Shown here in pieces: positions 8,128 to 16,314 of a stretch of 64,000 bases of DNA. Positions within the stretch are counted from its first letter, which is position 1; each line of letters begins with the position of its first letter. The stretch is from Clostridiales bacterium (GTDB lineage: Bacteria; Bacillota; Clostridia; Christensenellales; Aristaeellaceae): assembly GCA_019420065.1 (NCBI GenBank), contig JAHZHX010000006.1, positions 1 to 64,000 of the forward strand, in the 5' to 3' direction. Under the pieces are notes generated by a model. That model was given only the letters and a program-made list of their open reading frames with translations, was not told the DNA's origin and searched no databases. Both the position numbers and the translations under genes were made by a program.

Positions 8128-9078
8128 ATGAAAATTTCTTATCGGAAATCGCTGGTCATGGCGCTGATGGGATTGCTGCTGATGCTGGCGACCGGCGCCT
8201 ATTTTCAAACAATGCCTGAAATCGCCGGCACGGCATTGCTTGCCGCGCAAAACGGCTATTTGCTTTATGGCGGGGAAAATGCGCCCCAGGGAGAAAAAAT
8301 GTTTTTTTCCCGGGAAAAGTTGTACGAGGGGCTGCTGCTGCGCGTGAGCGCGGATACGCCGCTGCCGGAAGAAATGCCTGTCCAGCAATCGCGCAACGTC
8401 CGCAAATTTGTGGGCCTGTATATTCCCACCGGCGAGCAGGTGAACCTGTCCGAAGAGACTATTTATGCGCTGTGCGATCTTGTACAGGAAAATGCGCTGC
8501 TGTCTACATGGATCATTGACGGCATGCATGCGCCTATGGAACAAAACGCGCTGCAAAAAGCAGCTTTTGAAAAATATCAGAATACTTTACCGCTTGCGGA
8601 AGCGCTGGCCCAGGCCATTCGTGATGTGCCCGACAGCGGAAAAAGCGAGCATCAGCTGAGTACGGCGTTTGATTTACAGCTGAATGGGATATATGACTGG
8701 TCGCAGGAGGATCCCATGGCGCGTTCGGCTGACGGCCGCTGGATGCTGGAAAATGCCTGGCGGTTTGGCGTGATTCGCCGCTATCCGCCGGAGAAAAGGG
8801 CAATTACCGGCGTTGAAAACGAGACGCTGCATTGCCGGTATGTGGGCAAGGCGCATGCGGCCGTAATGCAGACAGCCGCCTGGTGCCTGGAAGAATATCT
8901 GGATGCCCTGCATCGCTATGGTACGCTTCGGTTGGTCACGCCGGAGGGAAAAACGCATTGGATCCTGTGTGCGCCCATGCAGGAAAAAGGCGCGGCGTTT
9001 ACAGTCCCTGCGGGAATGGCAGCCGCGCCAAGTGCGGACAATACGGGATACGCCGTATGCGTCCTGTCAGACATTTAG
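8128..9078 (+). CDS. Membrane-anchored VanY-type D,D-carboxypeptidase (peptidase M15B)
   Basis: VanY-type enzymes trim the terminal D-Ala from peptidoglycan stem peptides. The N-terminus has one hydrophobic segment (residues 9-25) that would anchor it outside the membrane. The zinc-site motif SEHQLSTAFDL (His175, Asp182), the segment RWMLENAWRFGVIRRYP and the closing motif ETLHCRYVG (Glu232, His235) follow in the family order. The usual Trp before the last His is Leu here, but all metal ligands and the catalytic Glu are kept. RBS AAGGGGGG precedes the ATG. Its 3' end overlaps the convergent Rho-like gene by four bases. Confidence 0.85.
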   Translation: MKISYRKSLVMALMGLLLMLATGAYFQTMPEIAGTALLAAQNGYLLYGGENAPQGEKMFFSREKLYEGLLLRVSADTPLPEEMPVQQSRNVRKFVGLYIPTGEQVNLSEETIYALCDLVQENALLSTWIIDGMHAPMEQNALQKAAFEKYQNTLPLAEALAQAIRDVPDSGKSEHQLSTAFDLQLNGIYDWSQEDPMARSADGRWMLENAWRFGVIRRYPPEKRAITGVENETLHCRYVGKAHAAVMQTAAWCLEEYLDALHRYGTLRLVTPEGKTHWILCAPMQEKGAAFTVPAGMAAAPSADNTGYAVCVLSDI

Positions 9079-10871
9079 ATTTCAAGCTCGGGATACAAAA
9101 GCGCTTGCTGCAAGGCGGAGGCGCCGTCCTCTTGGGAAACAAGCGTCTCCAGGCGCTGCGCTCCGTCATCCTGATGGAGCAGGTTTTTAAGCGCGGCCGC
9201 CGCTTTTTTGCCGTCATCGGAAAGCAGCGCGTCGCTATGCAGCACCCAACTGCGCGCAAAATCGATTTTGCCGTCCGCGCGCAGATAAAGCGCAGCGTTG
9301 GCGTAGTTCAAAACGCATTCGCTGATGGCGTGGCTGGCGGCGCTTTCCTCGGGCATATTGAGCAGAGCGATCACGGTCAGGCTGCCGCCTTCGCGCTGCG
9401 CGCGGGCAGCACCGAGCAAGCGCTTGACCGCTAACAGCGCGGGAGCATTCAGGCCGCAGGCCAGCGCGCGCGAAGCGGCGGGAGCACTGTCGTTGCTCAA
9501 CTGAGCAAAGGCTGTCAGACTATCCAGCAAGATTATAACGTCCTTTTTTTGTTCTGCCAGGCGGACGGCGCGTTTGCAGACAAGGTCGGCAATGCGGAGC
9601 TGGTCCTGCGCGGGCATATCAAAGGACGTGCAGATATTTTCGCCGGGCAGCGCTTCGCGTAGATATGTAATATCCTCGGGGCGCTGATCCAGACACAGGG
9701 TAAATAGCTGAACATCGCTATGGAGCGCGGTGACCGTTTCGGCAACGGAACACAGGAAGGCGGTTTTGGAAGCGCTTTGCGGCGCATATACCAACGCGCG
9801 CTGACCAAAGCCGAGAGGACATAAAAGGTTCAGCGCCTGCAGCATGGGATCAATCTTCTTTTTGGTGCGGAAAATGGGCCGCGCCGGATAGATGGGCGTC
9901 AGCGTTTCAGCCGCGGCGCTTTCTTTAATGTCCTGCGCATCCACGCCGTTAATCTCAGTGATATAAAGCAGCATGCTGTGCGATTCGTTTTCGCGTTTGG
10001 CGCGCACCTTGCCATGAATCAGGTCGCCCGTATGCAGATGAAAGCGGCGGATCTGGGCGTTGGAAACATATATGTCCTGATTGCCCGGCAAATAGCCGCT
10101 GGCGCGCAGATAGCCGTGCCCTTCGTCCTGCAATTCCAGAATGCCGCCGCCGTCGGTAATATCGCCTGTCGCCAACAGATCCGGCAGAGCGGCGGAGGGA
10201 GAGAGTGGGGAAGAATCACGGCGCGCACGGTAATCGCTTTGATAGGGTGTGGCAGGCTGGGCCTGCGGCTCGCTGCGATAGGTCTCCTGCGGCGCGTCGG
10301 GCTTGGGCGCGTCCGTCGTCATAGAGGCAGGGCCAAACCGGGTAACGCTGGGCGCGGGACGCTGGGGAATGCGCTGCTGGCCGTAGGTGTTGGCGGACGC
10401 TGCGCGCTGCTGCGTATAGCCGGTATTGTTATGCTGCGAATAGGTATTATTGCCGGCGGACTGCTGATAAGTGCGCGGATTGTGCCAGGCGCGCACCCCT
10501 TCCAGAGAAAAAACGGGCTTATTGGTGCCGGGTACATTGCCGCGGTTGACGGTAGGCTGCGCGGCAGGCGCGGCGGGACGGGCGGCAGCCGGACGCGGCG
10601 AGGTCCCGGAACGGGAAAAAGGCGCGTTGGGCGTGAGAATAGGCGTGTCGTCATCATCGGCGACGATATGCGCGGTGCGCTGCGCCGGGGCGGCGGGAAC
10701 GGCAGGAACCGTCTGAGCGGTCGGAGCGGGTTCTTCATGAATTAGAGCGTCGCAAAGGCGATCGACAATGCCCTGCTTGGAAATGCCTGCGCTGAGTTTT
10801 ACACCGTTTTCACGGGCGACGGTGCGCAGTTCGATAACGGTCATTGCTTGAAGGGCTTCTTTGCTATACAA
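9075..10871 (-). CDS. rho: Rho-like transcription factor with degenerate ATPase and prion-like segment
   Basis: Rho is a hexameric RNA-dependent ATPase that ends transcription. The order here is Rho N-terminal helical domain (residues 1-45), a long low-complexity linker (46-235), the RNA-binding OB fold (242-315, with the conserved LPGNQDIYVSNAQIRRF) and the RecA-like core (335-530). The core is abnormal: Walker A reads APQSASKT instead of APPKAGKT, the catalytic Glu of DERPE is Gln (LDQRPED), the Walker B stretch reads LLDSLTAF in place of LLDSITRLAR, and the R-loop/GTGNMEL region is lost. Residues 131-170 are Gln/Asn/Tyr-rich. It overlaps the upstream methylase gene by 8 bases. Homology is clear; normal Rho activity is doubtful. 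Confidence 0.85.
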   Translation of the reverse strand: MYSKEALQAMTVIELRTVARENGVKLSAGISKQGIVDRLCDALIHEEPAPTAQTVPAVPAAPAQRTAHIVADDDDTPILTPNAPFSRSGTSPRPAAARPAAPAAQPTVNRGNVPGTNKPVFSLEGVRAWHNPRTYQQSAGNNTYSQHNNTGYTQQRAASANTYGQQRIPQRPAPSVTRFGPASMTTDAPKPDAPQETYRSEPQAQPATPYQSDYRARRDSSPLSPSAALPDLLATGDITDGGGILELQDEGHGYLRASGYLPGNQDIYVSNAQIRRFHLHTGDLIHGKVRAKRENESHSMLLYITEINGVDAQDIKESAAAETLTPIYPARPIFRTKKKIDPMLQALNLLCPLGFGQRALVYAPQSASKTAFLCSVAETVTALHSDVQLFTLCLDQRPEDITYLREALPGENICTSFDMPAQDQLRIADLVCKRAVRLAEQKKDVIILLDSLTAFAQLSNDSAPAASRALACGLNAPALLAVKRLLGAARAQREGGSLTVIALLNMPEESAASHAISECVLNYANAALYLRADGKIDFARSWVLHSDALLSDDGKKAAAALKNLLHQDDGAQRLETLVSQEDGASALQQALLYPELEI

Positions 10872-11898
10872 GGTTTGTTCCTCCTATGGTCGGGTCTTGA
10901 ATGGCGGGGTTGATGGCCAGCAGCACGTCGCGTTGTACGGCCTGCTCCACCCAATGGCTGAAATCGGCATACAAATCGGATTCGGGCAGGATAAAGCCGG
11001 CGCCGCATACCAGCTTTTCCAAAACGCTGCGTTTGAGAGTATAGGTATTAAAGGAGATGGCAGCCGCGCAGCCGGGCAGCAATGCCTGCTTCCAGACAGG
11101 GAGGCTTTGCTGCAAAAGCGCCTCCAGCGAGCTTAACTGCCCGCGCTCATAGGGCGCGTGCTGCACGCCGTAGGGAAGATCCGCTACAAGGACATGCGCT
11201 TTCCGGCGGGCGCAGAGGGCGGCGGTATCCCGTGTGTCGGCAAAAATCATACGCAGCGAACGGTTGATGTTTTCAGGCTTCTGGACGGTGACCGTGGCGC
11301 AAGGGGCGCTTTTACCGCCGGGCAGGGTCAGGCTGCTGCGCGCCGCTGTATGCTTGACGCGGTGGTACTGCAGCCATTTCTGCGCGTAGGCCGTGCCCTC
11401 GGTAATGCTTTTGCGGTCGCTGTCGATACCGGTCGCGTCCATGCCGCGAGATAGGGCGCAGAACAGCGTAGTGCCGCGGCCGCAGAGTGGATCCAGCACA
11501 TGCACGCGTTCCGTGCGCCATTGGCCGCCTGCGGAAAGGGCAAGGTTAATCAAAAGCTGTGTAAAATCCGCATTGGTTTTGCCCTTGTATTTGAGGATCT
11601 CCGGCATATCGTTGGGAAGGAAGAGACTGCTGGGCGCCTCGAGCGGCCGGAGAAGGCCGCCCTCCAGCGTCGCTGTCATATACAGCGAGGACATTTGGGA
11701 AAGGAAAGCATGCTGCGATGGGGTCAGCGGCGGCGCTTCAAAACAAAGAAAAGGCGCTCCGCCCAATACCTGCATGGAAACGGGGGCTGAAACGCCGCAG
11801 GACGCAAGCATGCAGGATAATTCCTTTTGTGAAAGAGAGCGTAATGATTCTTGGTAGCGCGCATTGGCATGCGCGCGTAGTTGATAGGCATACAGCAT
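10864..11898 (-). CDS. Putative RNA methyltransferase (TRM11/UPF0020-like)
   Basis: An S-adenosylmethionine-dependent methylase by its motif I VLDPLCGRGTT (residues 134-144), an acidic motif II around TGIDSD, and motif IV DLPYG (240-244), the D-P-P-Y-like motif of amino-methylases. The segment ILKYKGKTNADFTQLLINLAL resembles the region before motif I in TRM11-type tRNA guanine-N2 methylases. No THUMP domain is obvious, so the target, tRNA, rRNA or DNA, cannot be fixed. A promoter lies 38 bases upstream, and the stop overlaps the start of the Rho-like gene, so the pair is translationally coupled. Confidence 0.7.
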   Translation of the reverse strand: MLYAYQLRAHANARYQESLRSLSQKELSCMLASCGVSAPVSMQVLGGAPFLCFEAPPLTPSQHAFLSQMSSLYMTATLEGGLLRPLEAPSSLFLPNDMPEILKYKGKTNADFTQLLINLALSAGGQWRTERVHVLDPLCGRGTTLFCALSRGMDATGIDSDRKSITEGTAYAQKWLQYHRVKHTAARSSLTLPGGKSAPCATVTVQKPENINRSLRMIFADTRDTAALCARRKAHVLVADLPYGVQHAPYERGQLSSLEALLQQSLPVWKQALLPGCAAAISFNTYTLKRSVLEKLVCGAGFILPESDLYADFSHWVEQAVQRDVLLAINPAIQDPTIGGTNLV

Positions 11899-11935
11899 GA
11901 AATAACCTCACTATGCATTATCAGCCTGTGGTGGC

Positions 11936-11964
11936 AGTATAGCATAATTTCCCAAGGGAATCAA
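11936..11964 (-). promoter_or_regulatory. Promoter of the methylase/Rho-like pair
   Basis: Minus-strand TTGATT (11959-11964), 17-base spacer, TATACT (11936-11941), ending 37 bases before the ATG. Confidence 0.6.
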
Positions 11965-12092
11965 GAGAGTTGGGACAAAATGTTGTTATTTTCACAAATA
12001 AGGAGCTGTTTTTTATCTATTCTATCTTCATAAAAGCGTCATAAATGCAGATTAGTGCGAATAACATTTTGCAGGAACGGAGGGTGAAAACA

Positions 12093-13628
12093 ATGAGTGT
12101 GCGCTTGAAACGTGAAACGATAGAAGTGGGCCGCCTGCTGCGTGCGGCCGCGCAGCAGACGGTGACGGAGGCCGAAGCGGCGCTGCCGGGCGGTCTAAGG
12201 GATGAGGTACGGGTATTTTATACGGAGGCGCAGGCCGTGCCGCTGGGCGCTGAAGCGGTCGGCAACCGCGTCACGGTCAGCGGACGGGTCAATTTCCGCG
12301 CGCTGTACGCTCAGGGGGACCTGACCCATGTTCACAGCGCCGAAACCAGCGCGGATTTTACCCGTCAGCTGACATTGCCCGCAGCGGACAACGGCGCGCA
12401 GTATCAGCCTTCATGCGAGATTACGGGCGTATCCTCGCGCGTGTTTAACGGCCGCTTGCTGATGCGGGCAGAAATGAACGTATACAGCGAAGCGTTTGCC
12501 GCCGAGGAAATCAATGTGGTTTCGGATGTGGATGAGACGGGGGCCCAGGCGCTTTCGGAGACGGTCACGGTACAGCGTACGGTGGGCGGCGGCACGGCGC
12601 AGGGATTGGTAAAAGGCGAGTTTGAATTGGCGGAGGCGCTTCAGGCGGAGGAAGCGCTGCTGGGCAGCGGCGAGGCCCGGGTAGAGGATATCATCGGCGG
12701 CGCGGATGGACGGGCTACGGCCATTGGATCTATTGACTTGACGGTGTATCATGCTTCCAGGATGCCCGGCAGGCCGCTTGTATATACCCAGCATAGCCTG
12801 CCGTTTGAGCAAGCCGTGACGCTCAGCGGCGAGGCGGGCGATATGCTCTCAGCCTCGGTGGAGGTGACGGATGTGGCGGTTGCGCTGGAGGGCAGCGGCG
12901 AGGGGCAGCTTTTGCGGGCCGAAGTAAGCCTTGCGGCGCGAATCGACGCGCTGAAGGAACAAAGCGTGGCGGTGGTCAGCGATGTGTTCGGAGCTGCGGA
13001 CGATCAGCTGATTCCTTCCGGCGAACGCGTGTCGCTGCGGGTGGCTTCGGTCAATGAACAGACGGCGGAAAGCGGTCGTTTGCAGCTGATGCTTCCTGAG
13101 GGCACGCCGCGCATCAAAACGATTCTGGCCGCGTTTGTGCAGCCGGTGCTGGCAGGCGCAAAGGCGCAGGGCGGAAAACTGCATGCGGATATGCTGCTGC
13201 GGGCGACCCTGATTTATATGACTGAAGATTCGGGAATCCCGATCTCGTACACGGCAGAGGAGCCGGCGCGCATGGCGTTTGCCGGCGAAATGGAAGAAGG
13301 GGACAGCATGGAGCTGCATGCCTCGCGGGTGGAAGCCTCGGCAGTGGCGGGTGACCGCGCCGAGATCCGTTACGTGATGGCGCTGCATGCGCGCGGCGGG
13401 CGCTACCGGCAGGTATTCGCGGTCACGGATGTGGCACAGGAGGAAGCGGAGAACAGCCAGGCGGTGCTGGCGCTTTACCGCACCCAGGGAGACGAGCGGG
13501 TATGGGACGTGATGAAGCGTTATCGCCTTTCTCTAAATGGGCTTCAGGCATTCAATGAAGAAATAAAAGACAAAAAACCCGCCGATGTGCTTCCGGCGGG
13601 CGCCAACCTTATCGCATACAAACGATAA
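12093..13628 (+). CDS. SipL-like spore morphogenetic protein (DUF3794/SPOCS plus LysM)
   Basis: SipL links the coat scaffold SpoIVA to the forespore surface in Clostridioides. This 511-residue protein has repeated DUF3794/SPOCS-like beta domains: the repeats can be seen as the pattern VTVSGRVNFRALYA, then the middle segment ending TAIGSIDLTVYH, then a third from about residue 350 with AQGGKLHADMLLRATLIY. A C-terminal LysM-like domain (about 466-511) has ERVWDVMKRYRLSLNGLQAFN and ends LPAGANLIAYKR. The ATG at 12093 has GGAGGG ten bases upstream; an in-frame ATG 48 bases earlier has none. Its 3' end overlaps the convergent gene by 20 bases. No signal peptide, as expected for a mother-cell protein. 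Confidence 0.8.
   Translation: MSVRLKRETIEVGRLLRAAAQQTVTEAEAALPGGLRDEVRVFYTEAQAVPLGAEAVGNRVTVSGRVNFRALYAQGDLTHVHSAETSADFTRQLTLPAADNGAQYQPSCEITGVSSRVFNGRLLMRAEMNVYSEAFAAEEINVVSDVDETGAQALSETVTVQRTVGGGTAQGLVKGEFELAEALQAEEALLGSGEARVEDIIGGADGRATAIGSIDLTVYHASRMPGRPLVYTQHSLPFEQAVTLSGEAGDMLSASVEVTDVAVALEGSGEGQLLRAEVSLAARIDALKEQSVAVVSDVFGAADDQLIPSGERVSLRVASVNEQTAESGRLQLMLPEGTPRIKTILAAFVQPVLAGAKAQGGKLHADMLLRATLIYMTEDSGIPISYTAEEPARMAFAGEMEEGDSMELHASRVEASAVAGDRAEIRYVMALHARGGRYRQVFAVTDVAQEEAENSQAVLALYRTQGDERVWDVMKRYRLSLNGLQAFNEEIKDKKPADVLPAGANLIAYKR
13572..13600 (-). terminator. Minus-strand terminator inside the SipL-like coding end
   Basis: CCCGCCG (13578-13584) pairs with CGGCGGG (13594-13600); on the minus strand the stem is followed by TTTTTT. 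It would end the long minus-strand operon arriving from 20 kb while lying within the last codons of the opposing gene. Confidence 0.75.
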
Positions 13629-14025
13629 ATAAGAAAAGCGCGGGCAGACAGGCGGCATAATGCCGCTTGCCTGCTCTTTTGACATGATAAATCAGCGAGG
13701 TTTGTAGGAGAATACCAGTCAACACGCTGAGAACGCGCCATACAGGCTGCCAAAAATCATCGAATGCCAGCAGCCTGACGGCGGCATGCGATAGGGCTGA
13801 AAGCGATATGGCAAGGCAAAGCGCATAGAGTCCTCTGCCCAGCCCGGCATGAAAGTCGGCCGCGGATTTTGCCCATAATTTTTTTTGTCTGCGGGGCGGC
13901 AAAAATACGGTGAGGGTGAATAAAAGCTGGCATAAAAGCGCCGCGGGCAGCGAGAAACAGGCCAGCGGACATGCGAAAACGGCGCACAGCAATGTGCGCC
14001 GCATCATGCGTACCGTGCGGTCCAT
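13609..14025 (-). CDS. Small membrane protein of unknown function
   Basis: A 138-residue protein with about four hydrophobic helices (near residues 10-42, 60-78, 92-112, 120-136) separated by short Arg/Lys loops. I do not recognise the family. The ATG has AAGGAG six bases upstream and begins one base after the stop of the lipoprotein gene, so the two are co-translated. It is the last gene of the minus-strand run and precedes a terminator. The association with a YhcN/YlaJ-type lipoprotein makes a role in the spore or envelope possible but unproven. Confidence 0.65.
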   Translation of the reverse strand: MDRTVRMMRRTLLCAVFACPLACFSLPAALLCQLLFTLTVFLPPRRQKKLWAKSAADFHAGLGRGLYALCLAISLSALSHAAVRLLAFDDFWQPVWRVLSVLTGILLQTSLIYHVKRAGKRHYAACLPALFLFIVCMR

Positions 14026-14026
14026 T

Positions 14027-14605
14027 TTACTCCTTGTACATGTCCATGCCGTCGGCCAGCGTGTCGGCATTGGCCTTCACGGTGGTATAAGGGCTGCCGG
14101 ACTGAAGCATCTGATACAGCGAGGCAATTTCGCTGCGCGCCTTTTCGTCATCCGTTACGGCAATGGACTGCAAGCCCGGATGCACGGCGCGGGCACGGTC
14201 AAGCACCATGCCGCGCAGGCGGTCGTCGATGCCGCCCTGATAGGAAGAGTCGAAGGTCACGCCGACGAGCGCGGTATTGCCCACGGCGACCGCAACGGCT
14301 GAATCGATTTCGGTCAGCTTTTCAACGGCTTCGCGAAGCGCTTTGGAAGCATTCAGCGCGTCCTCGGCATTGGCGATCTGCGTATTTTCGCCGCCGGGGA
14401 GAATGTCGCTGAGAATGCCGTTGCCGCCGTTATCGGTGGGCATGGGCTGGGTGCTGGCGTCGGGCATGTTGGTATTGGCCGGATTCATGCCCGGGGTCGT
14501 GATCGCCGCGCTGGGCGACGGTTCGGTGTCGGCATTGCTGGCGCAGCCAGTCAGCATCAGCGCCAGAGCCAGACACAGCAGGGTAAGAAAAATGCTCCTT
14601 TTCAA
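14027..14605 (-). CDS. YhcN/YlaJ-type sporulation lipoprotein
   Basis: The 192-residue protein begins at a TTG with GGAGG eight bases upstream and carries a lipoprotein signal ending in LTGC (Cys18 or so), followed by a Pro/Thr/Asn-rich tether. The C-terminal domain, from about residue 85, contains EKLTEIDSAVAVAVGNTALVGV and a pattern of short beta/alpha units like the YhcN/YlaJ family of Bacillus spore-associated lipoproteins. It lies between the nucleoside kinase gene and a small membrane protein. Family assignment is fairly good; no enzymatic function is known for it. Confidence 0.78.
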   Translation of the reverse strand: MKRSIFLTLLCLALALMLTGCASNADTEPSPSAAITTPGMNPANTNMPDASTQPMPTDNGGNGILSDILPGGENTQIANAEDALNASKALREAVEKLTEIDSAVAVAVGNTALVGVTFDSSYQGGIDDRLRGMVLDRARAVHPGLQSIAVTDDEKARSEIASLYQMLQSGSPYTTVKANADTLADGMDMYKE

Positions 14606-14664
14606 AGGAATCGCCTCCTCGCGGCTATTGTGCGCAAGGAGGCGGGCAATTATCATGCCAAAAA

Positions 14665-16314
14665 TTAATCGTAGAAGGTGTTGCCGCCAATGAACTCGCG
14701 CAGGATGGACAGCGGCGGAATTTCGCATAGCGCATCCTCGGGGGCGGCCTGAAAATAATTGAGAATTTTGATGAGCCTGTTTGCCCGGAAATAGGTCGGA
14801 TCCTCAGGCTTAACGCGCCGCAGCATATCATAAGCGTAGGGCTTGAGCACAGGCAGCTCATAGTGCAGCGCAGTATTGAAAACGATATCGGCCTGTTCCT
14901 GGAAGGGAAAAATCCATTTTTCCTCGCCGCGACGCACACTGTCCCACATGGCCAGCGTTTTTTCCGGTGCAGTGCCGCGGAACTGGTAATCGCGCACAAT
15001 GCGCCGCAGCAGCCGCGCGTCGGTCGTGCGGATGCGGTTGTGGTCGTCAAGGTTCAGGCAGGTCAGCTCGGAAAGATAGAATTTGCAGATCTCGCCGGGC
15101 CTAAAACCCTTATGCAGCGCGGGATTGAGGCCGTGGATGCCCTCGACGATCAGCGGCTGATTGGGGCCGATGCGCATTTTGACCGTTTGCGATTTGCGCA
15201 TGCCGGTGGAAAAATCATAAAGCGGCAGCGCTGTTTCTTGTCCGTCCAGCAGGCTGCGGATGCATTCGCGAAACAGCGGTACATCCAGCGCGTAGAGCGA
15301 TTCCAGGTCGGGCTCTCCATGCTCGTCAAGCGGCACATCCGGGCGATTAAGGTAGAAATTGTCCATGGAAATCAGCACCGGCCGCATGCCCAACACGCGC
15401 AGATGCACTTTGAGGCGGTTGGCTGTCGTGGTCTTGCCGCTGCTGGAAGGGCCGGCCAGGAAGATGGCCCTGGCGTTCATACGCAGAATGTCTTCCGCGA
15501 TGTCTGCCAGGGATTTATCGTGCAGCGCTTCGTTGACCCGGATAAACTCGCGCAGCTCGCCGCGCTTGATCAGGTTATTCAGATCGGATGCGTTTTTGCA
15601 TCCCAGAATTTCGCACCAGTAATTGGACTCGAAAAAGGTGGCCATGTGCTTGGGACGGGAAACATAGGGCGCGGGCTTGCCGGGATCGGCCGGGGAAGGC
15701 ATTTGCAGAATCAGCCCCGGGGGATGATAACGCACGGCAAAGGCGGCAGCCATGCCCGTTGAGGGCAGCATGGCGCCGTAGAAATATTCGGCCAGCCCGC
15801 CGCATTCGTAAATATTGAAATAATCGTAGGAGCGGTAGGCGAGAAGCTCCGCCTTGTCCGTCCAGCCGCGGGCGTTGAAATAGTCAATGGCCTCCTGACG
15901 GGACCAGCGCGAGCGCGTGAAGGGCAGATCAGCCTCCACGATCTCGCGCATGGTGTCCTCGATCAGCTTGGCGTCTCCCTGAACGGCGCGTTTGCCGATC
16001 AGCTGGAAGTATACACCAAAGCCGATGGAGTGCTCGATACGCACCCGAACGTCGGGATAGCAGCGATGAACGGCCATCAGCAGGATAAAGCGCAGCGAAC
16101 GCTCGTAAATACGGCGGCCTTCTTCATCGTCAAAGGTGATGGGGCGCAGCTCGCAATCCTTGCGCAGAATGGCGCCCAGCTCCAGCACGCGGCCGCCGCA
16201 AAACGCGCCCAGCGCCTGGGAAGCGTCCTGCGGCATCAGCTGCCGCAGCGCTTCGCTTACGGTAAGGGGGGAATCAAACGAACTGCTTTTGTCAAGCACG
16301 CGAATGGAAATCAT
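14665..16314 (-). CDS. Uridine kinase-like nucleoside kinase with threonyl-tRNA-synthetase-type N-domain
   Basis: A 549-residue protein combining an N-terminal TGS/second-additional-domain-like region, as in threonyl-tRNA synthetase (residues 1-200), with a C-terminal phosphoribulokinase/uridine kinase P-loop domain: Walker A GPSSSGKTTTANRL near residue 287 and the following LISMDNFYLNR and VEGIHGLNP segments typical of uridine kinase. This fusion is common in Clostridia and Bacteroidetes. It would phosphorylate a nucleoside with ATP; which one is unknown. ATGA overlap with the exonuclease gene upstream implies coupling. Confidence 0.85.
   Translation of the reverse strand: MISIRVLDKSSSFDSPLTVSEALRQLMPQDASQALGAFCGGRVLELGAILRKDCELRPITFDDEEGRRIYERSLRFILLMAVHRCYPDVRVRIEHSIGFGVYFQLIGKRAVQGDAKLIEDTMREIVEADLPFTRSRWSRQEAIDYFNARGWTDKAELLAYRSYDYFNIYECGGLAEYFYGAMLPSTGMAAAFAVRYHPPGLILQMPSPADPGKPAPYVSRPKHMATFFESNYWCEILGCKNASDLNNLIKRGELREFIRVNEALHDKSLADIAEDILRMNARAIFLAGPSSSGKTTTANRLKVHLRVLGMRPVLISMDNFYLNRPDVPLDEHGEPDLESLYALDVPLFRECIRSLLDGQETALPLYDFSTGMRKSQTVKMRIGPNQPLIVEGIHGLNPALHKGFRPGEICKFYLSELTCLNLDDHNRIRTTDARLLRRIVRDYQFRGTAPEKTLAMWDSVRRGEEKWIFPFQEQADIVFNTALHYELPVLKPYAYDMLRRVKPEDPTYFRANRLIKILNYFQAAPEDALCEIPPLSILREFIGGNTFYD

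Noticed and set aside
8050..8556. N-terminal extension of galM to 518 residues
   Set aside because: The added part lies over the divergent VanY-like gene and does not resemble any epimerase; the start at 8049 has a clear GGAGGT site.
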